A stretch of DNA of 64,000 nucleotides from Ryuthela nishihirai (taxonomy: Eukaryota; Arthropoda; Arachnida; Araneae; Heptathelidae): positions 44,984,135-45,048,134 of the forward strand of contig JAWZYU010000010.1 in the NCBI GenBank assembly GCA_038380435.1, written 5' to 3'. The notes under the pieces are model-generated. The model was given only the letters and a program-made list of their open reading frames with translations, was not told the DNA's origin and searched no databases. Shown here one piece after another: positions 55,814 through 64,000 of the stretch. Numbering within the stretch: position 1 is the stretch's first letter; every line of letters begins with the position of its first letter. The translations under genes and the position numbers were made by a program.

Positions 55814-56130
55814 CAGTGGACCCCCGATATAACGCGCATGTCGGGCGGGAAACAACACCCGCGTTATACCGAGCGGCGCGGTGGCGACACAATAAATTTC
55901 ACACTGTAAGCTTTTCTTTTACTCATCATGCATACAATAATTAAACAATATTCAAAATACATGCAGGAACTCAATACATACACAATTACTCAATACGCAG
56001 TAACAATAAAATGCGATACTCACTAACGCCGCACCGACCTGTATAAACATGTTTGAACTTATCGCGAACATCGCCCGCGCTATAACCGAGTGCGCGGTAT
56101 AGCGAGCAGCGCTATAACGAAGGTCCACTG
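55814..56130. mobile_element. pogo-type MITE
   Basis: 317 bp. Left CAGTGGACCCCCGATATAAC, right CGCTATAACGAAGGTCCACTG; TA on both sides. CpG-rich subterminal repeats (GCGCGG, GCGGTATAGCG). The terminus is of the pogo/Tigger class like those at 7535 and 16968. No transposase. Confidence 0.9.
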
Positions 56131-56188
56131 TATTAGGAAAAATAACTAAATTGTATTTTATTGGGTGCTTGTTTTTCTTCTCTTGGTA

Positions 56189-56774
56189 GGGGCGGGGGTG
56201 GCTCAGTCGGTAACGCGCCAGGTTAGTAATCTGTAGTTCTCAGGTTCCAGTCCCAGCTGGGTCAGATCCTCGTTGAGATTTATCTAAGCAAAACTTCTCG
56301 CTCTGACCTCGGTCAATAGGCAACACCAATGTGCTTGAAAAGGCCGCCGTCGGATGGGACGTTAATCCGTGGCTCCGTGTGGTGAGAGCCATACCCAGCG
56401 TACGCTAAATAATATGGAAGCTTTTTACTAATTAAATATTCATAAAAATGTAAAACTATTATATATTCATAGAAAATGCAAATATTAACCAATTAAAATT
56501 CATTTCTTATACTTAACGCCAAATTTTCCATCACGTAAAAATTCTATGAATTATGATTGGAGAATTGAGAAAGCCGGTAACGGACCTCTCAGAGAGCGGT
56601 AACGTATAGTAAGCAAGCAAGGATTGCCTTGACGGGAGGCCACCATCTGTCTTCGAGCAGCTGTTCCAGTGGGTCTTCTCCCCTAGCCTTCTTTGAGCCT
56701 TCGGGGTCCTTGTGACCTGGCCATTTAGCCCATTTTGTGCAAAAAAAGTGCCACTCAGAGGTAAAACAACCCCA
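56189..56774 (+). mobile_element. SINE1 interrupted by ~200 bp
   Basis: The 5' half runs to about 56410 (GCCATACCCAGCGTACGCTA). The 3' half resumes at about 56625 (GATTGCCTTGACGGGAGG) and ends with GAGGTAAAACAACCCC. The intervening AT-rich DNA contains ATTCATAAAAATG/ATTCATAGAAAATG repeats and no recognised TE. Confidence 0.85.
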
Positions 56775-56871
56775 CTGCTCTTGGCATTTCACGCATCGTA
56801 CAGTTGAGAATAAAAATTAATGCATTTTGCTTCTAAAACGATCAAACGATAGTTGTTCGAGGCGTTAATTG

Positions 56872-57250
56872 GGGGCGGGGCTGGCTCAGTCGGTTGCGCG
56901 CCAGGTTCGTAATCTACAGTTACCAGGTTTGAATTCCACCTAGACCAGCATTGCCATTTATCTCGGCATACTTCCACCCTGCCCTCGGTCAGTAGGAGAC
57001 ATCAATATGCTTAGAAAGGCTGCCGTCCGACGGATGGGACTTAAAGCCTGTGGCGTCTCTACAAGAGAGAGCCATATCCTGCTCACGTTAAAACACGCTG
57101 GATGGCCTTAACGGGAGGCTATAATTTGTCTTCTAACAGCTGTCCAGTAAGTCTCCTCCCCCCAACCTTCTCTGAGTCCTCGGGGTGTGTGTGACCTGGC
57201 CATTTAGCTCTTTGCAATAAGATGCCGCTAAGAGGTAAAGCAACACAACT
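56872..57250 (+). mobile_element. SINE1 copy, moderately diverged
   Basis: Head GGGGGCGGGGCTGGCTCAGT, end GAGGTAAAGCAACACAAC. The B box is mutated (GGTTTGAATTCC). Confidence 0.87.
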
Positions 57251-57600
57251 TGTTGCAGTATATCTAATACTGGATTCATTTCATCGCGGCACATCTAATA
57301 TTGAATTCATTTCGTGGTGTCACATCTAATTCTGAATTCATTTCATCGTGTCACACCTAATACTGAAGTCTCTTCATTGAAGCACTTCTAATATTGGATT
57401 CATTTTGTCTTGACACATCTATTACTGGATTCATTTTACCATGGCACTTCTAATACTAGATTCTCTTTTTCGCGACATACATAATACTGATTTCACGCTT
57501 CATTTCCGGTTCACCTAATACTGGATTCTCTTCTCCGCAGCATATTTAATACTGAATTATCTACTCGCTTCACTTCGTTGCGGTATATTTGTACATTATT
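57251..57600. repeat. Degenerate minisatellite, ~34 bp unit
   Basis: About ten diverged units of the form CACATCTAATACTGGATTCA, TTTCATCGCGG, starting right at the SINE1 tail. Confidence 0.85.
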
Positions 57601-57621
57601 TACTGCATCCATTTAGATTAT

Positions 57622-57702
57622 CTTATCTAGTACTGATTCACTTCGAGTATCTTATCTAGTACTGATTCACTTCGAGTATCTTATCTAGTACTGATTCACT
57701 TC
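57622..57702. repeat. 29 bp tandem repeat, 2.8 copies
   Basis: CTTATCTAGTACTGATTCAC, TTCGAGTAT repeated at 57622 and 57651, with a partial unit from 57680. Confidence 0.95.
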
Positions 57703-57739
57703 GTCGTGGTACACGTAGTACTCGATTATCTTTGTCCAT

Positions 57740-58580
57740 ACACCGAAAGCAACGCATTTTAATTATTCAAACATTCCATTCTATTCACAGCATCCAATCA
57801 TTCTCATTTCGTAGCGGACACTAATTCGAGGAAGATCAGTCTGATATTGCATTACACAAGTTAAAAACATCTACACTCAGGCTTTTAAAATTTAACAATT
57901 TAATCACCTAGTATCACCTAATAAAAATGATTTATATAATTTGCCAGTTATTCACTTTATTTTATTAACTCATTTTATTTTTCAAGAATCATCCTTTATT
58001 AAATCAGAGTTATTTTTAGCTGAATTTTATTTTTTCCTGAGAGTCTCACAACACAGTAGTTTGAGAACAGAAATTAAGACAGTAAGACATTGTCGAGGTG
58101 AAGTATTACCAGGAGGTGAGACTTCTAATGGATGATTAAAAATTAAAGCTTTAACGGGATCATTCTTTATACCTAAAACGACAACTGTTTGCTTAAGCTT
58201 GTTCTTGTTCGCAGAAAGTTTAGTGTTATATAACAGTAGATAACAGGTCATGCATATTTAATGATAGCGTGCTTGTATATTAATTATACTGAATGTAAAA
58301 TAGGTTCCGAAATTAAAAGTAATTAATTAAAAACAGAAACTAATTAATTATTAAAACTGATTCAAACTGCCAACTTTAACAGAAATTCTGTCGAAGAATA
58401 AGTAGTGTAGTCAGATGGTATACAAAATTCTTTTGTTCGTGTACTACTTTGAAAAGTTTGGTAATTAAGTATATTTTCTTGGCATTTTTTGTGCATACGA
58501 AAAATACTATTAGTAGCATTTTCAAGCACGTTACTTTCTTAAATTTTTGATTTTAATAATTTAAAATCTGGATTAAACTC
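57740..58580. other. Unassigned AT-rich sequence
   Basis: Overlapping short frames on both strands at 57941-58251 have no recognisable relatives. Confidence 0.4.
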
Positions 58581-58583
58581 ATA

Positions 58584-59360
58584 CACTGTCTGGCCATATT
58601 AAAATGAATGCTGCATCGTGTGCGAACTACTATGCAAAGGTGTGCTGCATCGTGTGCTATGAAACATGCAAAGGCATGCAAAATGTCTTACTGACGTAAG
58701 TATTCTACGACACTATCAAAAAAAAATAATTACCTCTCAAGCAGCTGCTTGCCACAGAGGTCTGACAGGAGTCTGTCAGTTTATATGCCATAGAAGGTCT
58801 GTGAGGATGGCAGAACCTCAGCAGAAAAACAACACGAACATCCATGCCTTATCTGGGGCTCGAACCCAGGTCCCTTAAATCAGTAGCCAAGCGCGCTACG
58901 AAGTCTTATAAAGACATGGTGGAAGCAAAGACGAGTGCGACTTGAGTAAAGAGTACGAGCTGACTGATTTCCAAAGGAGATCATCATCTTTGGAATGCGA
59001 TGGGCAAGAGCATCCATAACAGAGGTGATGGAACTCAGCGGAAAATAACGGGACGTAATATCCCAAGTGTATGGATAATGGCGAAGGTCTAAAAAAAGGT
59101 CGGCCAATTGTGAGAAATACGACAGGAAAGAGGTTCTTCAGGAAGAGGTTTTCGACAGGAAAGAGGCAAGCGTTCATTGACACGAACTGTAAGAGCTGCT
59201 TTAGTTCATCAGCTGAGAAAGATGACCGCCAGCAGTACCTTAAAACTCATTTCAACGAAAACTATGCGCAGAGAATTGAAAACTTGAAATTTGGGAAATG
59301 CACCATGATATATGCGACGAAGTATTAGGTAGTTGTTCATAATAATTTGGCCAGGCAGTG
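58584..59360 (+). pseudogene. Tc1/mariner-like remnant
   Basis: TIRs CACTGTCTGGCCATATTAAA (58584) and TAATTTGGCCAGGCAGTG (right) lie between TA dinucleotides. The plus strand holds a degraded N-terminal transposase segment: ELTDFQR near 58955 and, in another frame, IIFGMRWARASITEVMELSG near 58980-59040, resembling the helix-turn-helix start of Tc1-type transposases. No catalytic domain. A SINE2 lies in its left part. Confidence 0.68.
58733..58899 (-). mobile_element. SINE2 copy inside the Tc1-like remnant
   Basis: Reverse of the SINE2 3' end (AAGCAGCTGCTTGCCACAGA) through the B box (GCTCGAACCC) to GCCAAGCGCGCTA. The head is cut before the A box. Confidence 0.87.
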
Positions 59361-59629
59361 TATATATGGGTTAAGTTCTTGCAGCTGATAGAAATTGAAT
59401 TGCCAAACCCAATTATTGTTTTCAAATTGAACTCAGGGTTTCAACAGCAGGCTTGTGAGGTGAGATAAAAATGTATCACAACAGATTTGCATGTTCTGAG
59501 GTTTACCAGGAGGGGAGATTTCTTCACAGATAAATTTTCCATCTGTGAAAGTATCAAGAAAAATAAAAAAAAAAATGTTGTTTTGAATATTTGGTATATG
59601 AAATTGATTACTATCAATATTATTTGGGG

Positions 59630-59995
59630 GCAGGCTCGTAATCTGTAGTTCCCAGGTTGGAGTTCCAGCTGGGTCCGCGTTGAGATTTACCTCCGCAAAA
59701 TTCCCCGCCCTGTCCGCGATCAGTAAGAGACACCGATGGACTTGGAAAGGCTGCCGTCCGTCGGATGGGATGTTAAGCCGTGGCTCCGTGTATGGGAGAG
59801 CCATACCCTGTGCACGTTAAAGAATACGCTGGATGGCCTTGACGGGAGGCTACCATTTGTCTCCTAACAGTTGTTCCAGTGGGTTCCCTCCCTCAACCTT
59901 CTCTGAGCCTTCGGGATCCACGTGATCTGGCCATTTAGCCCATGGTGTGCAAAAAAGCGCCGCTCAGAGGTAAAACAACCCAACAACCCAACCAT
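59630..59995 (+). mobile_element. SINE1, 5' truncated
   Basis: Begins at GGCTCGTAATCTGTAG, losing the A box, and runs to a tail of AACAACCCAACAACCCAACC. The lengthened tail shows the AACCC unit expanding. Confidence 0.92.
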
Positions 59996-60559
59996 ATTCT
60001 TCGGTATGTCAAAAATCTGAGGGAGGTCCGCAAGAAATTCCTTTTGGGAGCAAATATTTTATGTTATAAACAGCCTTGTGTGCTATCACGGGCTGTACAG
60101 ATTAATAACGCATTGTGGTATCTGTACGTTTAATGTGTACGCCACATATCAGTATATCTTTACCGTTTGCCAGTCGAATGCATTTTCTGCCTTTTTCGTT
60201 GTACAGACGGCAGCAAATATGCCGTGGCTCGCGCGCGCCCAAGCCCCCCCCCCCCCCCCCCACTGTATAGGTGTCGTTGCGCCTTCTCCACCAGCGACCG
60301 GGGGAAGCTGAGTGTGCACCACAGTTACATTCAAATAAGAAAATTAGTAAATATAGCGACGATTAATTATCTCTTGGTTTTACTTATACTTGCTCCGTTG
60401 ATAATCAAAATCAACAATGTGTTGTTTATTTTGAAATATTATCCAATGAATACAAAAAAATTTTCAAATCTCTCCGCAAAGTTGCGGAGAGAATGACAAA
60501 GCGTGAATGATATAAGAATTAGTCCATTGAATTTTTTTCAAAATAAACTTCGAGAACTA
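59996..60559. other. Unassigned sequence with poly-C tract
   Basis: A ~20 bp poly-C run at 60243-60262. The missing 5' end of the hAT remnant to the right should lie here but could not be located. Confidence 0.4.
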
Positions 60560-61430
60560 CGCGCTGATAAAAAACGTATAACAATTATTGCAACCGGTAG
60601 CAAGAATGAAAACGCAGTGCTTGCTTTGTATCAAGTATCCTTGTTAGTTGCATAAAAGGGGAAACCTCACTGAGGAACTGATTCTGCCAGCTGCAAAAGG
60701 GATGGCATCGGCTATGTTGGGTGAATAAGCGTCAAATATTTTAATATGATTCCGTTGTCAAACAACACAGTCAGTCGAAGAATTCAAGATATGATACAAA
60801 ATATAAAAGGACAACTAATTTTCAGAGTATGTAATAGTCAATATTATTCTCTACAATTGGACGAAAGTATAGATGTTGCGAATTGTGCAAATCTCTTGAC
60901 TTTTGTTCACTATGAATATGCTGATAAAATTCAAGATTTTTTATTTTGTGAACAAATGAAAATGCACTTAACTGCTTTGACTTTTTTTACTAAATTAAAG
61001 GATTTTATAATGGTAAACCAAATTGAGTGGTCAAAATGGGTAGGGATCTATACAGATGAGGCTTGTGCAATGTCAGGACAGTCCAAATACAGAAACAGAC
61101 TAAATGTGGAGTGTGATTTGAGGGCGTAAATTGTCACAATTGAGTCAAACATTTCTGAACTTGTTTCAATGAAACATTATCAACCTTCACACTAACTAAA
61201 AATCAATGTTGTTTTTAATTTATTCTATCTACATATTAAAAAAATTAAGTTTACTTTTTTTGCTGATATACATTGTTTTTTTCATAACACCTGTTCACTA
61301 GTTCTGGATGCAAAAACATAGGATATAATTTAAGATAAAATTACTTAACTCTAATACCCTGCAAACGGGTTCGCCGTATTTTTCAAATTAAAATAGGGGT
61401 CTTTCGCTTCCAAAAGGTTAGGAATCTCTG
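60560..61430 (+). pseudogene. Second hAT (ZBED/SCAND3-like) remnant
   Basis: Degraded N-terminal pieces (ALYQVSLLVA, EELILPAAKGMASAM; 60620-60730) precede a 128-codon frame: IPLSNNTVSRRIQDMIQNIK, YYSLQLDESIDVANCANLLT and WVGIYTDEACAMSGQ, matching the 24240-24620 part of the other hAT. The frame stops at 61129. The 3' end is GTTAGGAATCTCTG at 61430, near-identical to the TIR at 25826. The C-terminal dimerisation domain is deleted and a reliable 5' TIR or TSD is missing. Confidence 0.82.
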
Positions 61431-61500
61431 CTTCAAAGCCTTACGACGGCACGCATAGAGAAATACCCCACAGCGAGATCTGTAAAAAAAAAACGTGCCG

Positions 61501-61669
61501 GTCGATGTACCATACCGCGTGATTCAGAGTACTATGTCGATGTACAATACCGCGTGATTCAGAGTACTATGTCGATGTACAATACCGCGTGATTCAGAGT
61601 ACTATGTCGATGTACAATGCCGCGGGATTCATAGTACTATGTCGATGTACACGTGATTCATAACATTAT
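61501..61669. repeat. 35 bp tandem repeat, ~4.7 copies
   Basis: Units GTCGATGTACAATACCGCGT, GATTCAGAGTACTAT at 61501, 61536, 61571 and 61606, then a shortened unit. The first three are nearly identical. Confidence 0.96.
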
Positions 61670-62055
61670 GAATGGTTAAATATTTCCGTGTTTAAAGCTT
61701 TGCTAAAAACCAAACAAGCTAAATACGGAAAAATGCAGGTTGTACATATTGCTTAATGATTTTCTTTTCGCAAATTTCTTTATAGTGGTCGTATTATTTT
61801 GCATAGGGATAATTTTTTTTCATTAAACTGATGCGTTCGTTAAATAAAGTTAATTTTAAAAAAAAAATTTAAGAAATTAACCGGGATGGGAAAAAATTTG
61901 CTATGCTTAATACTTCGTTATATCGAAATGTTACTGCATCTTTCATATTGTTTATATTTTAAATACGATATCATTTCAATATTCATTATATTTCTTCCGT
62001 TTATCATTATAGCTGCCTTATTTCGTAATGAATCTCAGTTGGTTTTCCAAAACAG

Positions 62056-62428
62056 AGGTAGGGGTGGCTCAGTCGGTAGCGCTCCAGGCTCGTAATCTGC
62101 ATTTCCCATGTTCGAGTACCAGCTGAGTCAGCGTTAAGATTTATCTCCGAAAAACTCCCTGCCCACAATCAGTAAGGGAAACCAATGGGCTTGGAAAGGC
62201 GGCCATCCGTCGGATGGGACGTAAAATTATGGCCTCGTGTAGAGGAGAGCATTCTCCGTCCATTATAAAGAACACGCTGGATGGCCTTTGATCGGAAGCT
62301 ACCATCTGTCTCCTAACAGCTGACCAGTGAGTCCCCTTACCCAACCATCTCTGAGTCTCCGGGGTCCTTGTGACCTGGCCATTAAGCTCACTGTGTGCTA
62401 AAAAAGTGCCACTCAGAGGTAAAACAAC
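62056..62428 (+). mobile_element. SINE1 copy with TSD
   Basis: TSD CCAAAACAG (62047-62055, 62429-62437). The head retains TGGCTCAGTCGG and the body is ~10% diverged by eye. Confidence 0.92.
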
Positions 62429-62439
62429 CCAAAACAGGT

Positions 62440-63122
62440 TTAACAAGTATGGAGATTTTGTGCGACATTGAAAGCTTCCTTTCTTAGCTGCTATTGTTCC
62501 TGTGTCAATGTATCGAAATATAATTATCACTCTAGTATCTCTGTAGATTAATGCTTTTAAGAAGTTTCAGTTTATTCATTTGTTAATGAGCATTCTGATA
62601 AGGTCATTATTTTCTGTTGAGTCGAGTCACGATTTAAATTCTAAGAAAATGTTTTCTCTAAGCTTCATTAAATCTGTTATTCCGTGTAAGATAGAAATTG
62701 CAACAGTTGAGATCTTTTCACTTATCAAACCATTTTTCTTCTTCCAACATTGATTTTCATTTTACCGTTATTCATTCATGAAACTTTATAGTCTCAATCT
62801 GTACATATGTTATGAATATTTTATTTATCCATAATTTATGAAATATATGGATTTGTAATTAGAACAGGATTGTTTACCACCCTTTTTTCAGAACGAGAAA
62901 AATTTTTCTTTTTCTCTCAGTCTTTTAGAAGTTTATCTACTTTAACATTAGGTTAAGTAGTTTTTAGCTCGTTTGTAAAAATCGAGCTAATGTTTTCACT
63001 TTTACCGTCTGTAGATATTCAACTTGTTTTTTCTTTTAAAGATAAATGAAAATTTGCTTTTTTTTGGGGGGAAGGGGGTATTACGATTTGTAATTTCTCA
63101 ATCTTACAGTTGCTTTTATAAC
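62440..63122. other. Unassigned AT-rich sequence
   Basis: No recognised feature. Confidence 0.45.
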
Positions 63123-63190
63123 GTTCTTCCCATTGCAGCTAGGGACCTGTTTTTTTAACCCAACGCTGGATCAGGAAGGGGGAATGCGCT
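63123..63190 (+). mobile_element. Short Helitron-derived fragment
   Basis: CCCATTGCAGCTAGGGACCT matches (in inverse) the GGTCCCTAGCTGCAATGG segment of the Helitron at 21451-22602. This also explains the acceptor-like CCCATTGCAG, which should not be read as a splice site. Confidence 0.5.
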
Positions 63191-63780
63191 ACGAAATTTA
63201 GTACCCTTCAGAAAAGTGCGTCGGGAATCACATAATACCAAAATCTATCGAGCCCATTTTGTTAAAAGAAAAAAGACTGCTCTGTCACTCCAACTCTTTT
63301 ATTTCTTTCCTCATTTACAATTCTTCAAATTCATCCCTGATATCATTTATTTTTTTTTCATTAGTTTAGGTTGCTTTATATATAAAATAAAAAAATATAT
63401 TTTTGATATTACTAATTTTGGAACATTTTTTTTCAAATTTTGAATATCAATTTCCATTTATTGTGTTTGTTCGGTGTCCTTTCAAATGATTATTTGACTT
63501 TACGATTTTAAATTAAATATTTAATGGCATATAATTTGTAAATTCGAAACATTTATTAATTTACTAGAGATAAATCAAAGGATGTGTTGCCACATATTAT
63601 AATACTTTACTCATTCTCGAAACCTGTATGGCATAAGGTGACCCTTGATTCTCGACATTTTTAAGTCAATTTTTTTCTTTCTTTTTTTATCATTACTATT
63701 TCCTTTGTTCATTGGCAATTTGTGTTCTTCTAGTGCTTTCAATCCTGAAGCAATTAAAAAAATAACTTTTGTCCCTTCAG

Positions 63781-63996
63781 GAATACAATCCTGAAGTAGT
63801 TAAAAGAAGCTGGGCTCCAACTAAAGATGGCAGTTTACGTTTTCCTTTGAATCGATATATAATAAGAAGTGAAAAAAAAAAAAGCAGATTACCTCTGGAA
63901 CTTAACGTTCGCACCGAAAACTACCTAATAACGATATGCGGCATATTTGCCTGCTTCCATCTCTTAATTTACAGCAGAGCCTCGGCATCAAAATAA
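63781..63996 (+). CDS. Candidate exon at the window edge
   Basis: A strong acceptor (AACTTTTGTCCCTTCAG) ends at 63780 and the open frame continues in phase 0 with EYNPEVVKRSWAPTKDGSLR for 71 codons to a stop at 63994. No family is recognised. The exon start (CAATCCTGAAGTAGTTAAAA) is nearly duplicated just upstream at 63740 (CAATCCTGAAGCAATTAAAA), which could be chance or a small tandem duplication. It may be the last exon of a host gene lying to the left, or an internal exon. Confidence 0.3.
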   Translation, partial: EYNPEVVKRSWAPTKDGSLRFPLNRYIIRSEKKKSRLPLELNVRTENYLITICGIFACFHLLIYSRASASK

Positions 63997-64000
63997 CGAT

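Noticed and set aside
57251..57702. CRISPR-like array
   Set aside because: Units are contiguous or degenerate tandem repeats without regular unique spacers, in a eukaryotic context.
63100..63140. Splice acceptor before CTAGGGACCTG
   Set aside because: The sequence matches an internal Helitron segment, so the acceptor-like string is TE-derived.

Overview
The window looks like intergenic or heterochromatin-like DNA from an invertebrate nuclear genome, most plausibly an arthropod and possibly a chelicerate. That is a judgement from AT-rich background and TE composition, not a database match. I find no operons, no bacterial-type genes, no CRISPR array, no intact rRNA or tRNA gene and no convincing multi-exon host gene. 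Almost everything recognisable is transposable-element (TE) sequence, much of it nested. Alignments were done by eye, so percentages are approximate and ends without a stated target-site duplication (TSD) are approximate.

The dominant repeat is a ~385 bp tRNA-headed SINE (called SINE1 here), with more than 20 copies on both strands. It has perfect A and B boxes, a conserved-looking central body and an AACCC-type tail, and many copies keep 9-14 bp TSDs. A second, ~205 bp tRNA-headed SINE (SINE2) occurs six times.

Layout. 0-5.6 kb: SINE2, a GC-rich segment, SINE1 copies (one inside a MITE, one inside another SINE1). 6-9.5 kb: pogo/Tigger remnant, one candidate exon, SINE1. 10-16 kb: LINE fragment, chimeric SINE1, a MITE with a SINE1, a mariner remnant with a SINE1. 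17-22.7 kb: a Tigger transposase pseudogene broken by a SINE1, a Helitron and a hAT MITE that itself holds a SINE2; then a second Helitron inside another MITE. 22.7-25.8 kb: a complete hAT (Buster/ZBED-like) element with a perfect 8 bp TSD, a decayed transposase, and an oppositely oriented uninterrupted reading frame resembling the restriction-endonuclease-like C-terminus of a retrotransposon protein. 27-32 kb: SINEs, a GC-rich tract, and a DD41D-type mariner with ~105 bp terminal inverted repeats (TIRs) and a single nonsense codon. 34.4-38.4 kb: an RTE-like LINE interrupted by a CR1/Jockey-like LINE. 39-44 kb: small MITEs, hairpins, SINEs. 44.45-51.73 kb: a large palindrome with ~3.1 kb homologous arms and a 628 bp spacer. 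52-64 kb: LINE scraps, fold-back elements, a pogo MITE, minisatellites, a Tc1-like remnant, a second hAT pseudogene, and a possible exon at the right edge.

No genes act together in a pathway. The coherent story is a chronology of insertions: old DNA transposons and LINEs, hit by MITEs and Helitrons, then by SINE1 and SINE2. The items most worth follow-up are the endonuclease-like frame inside the hAT element, the palindrome whose arms differ by one SINE, and the near-intact DD41D mariner.
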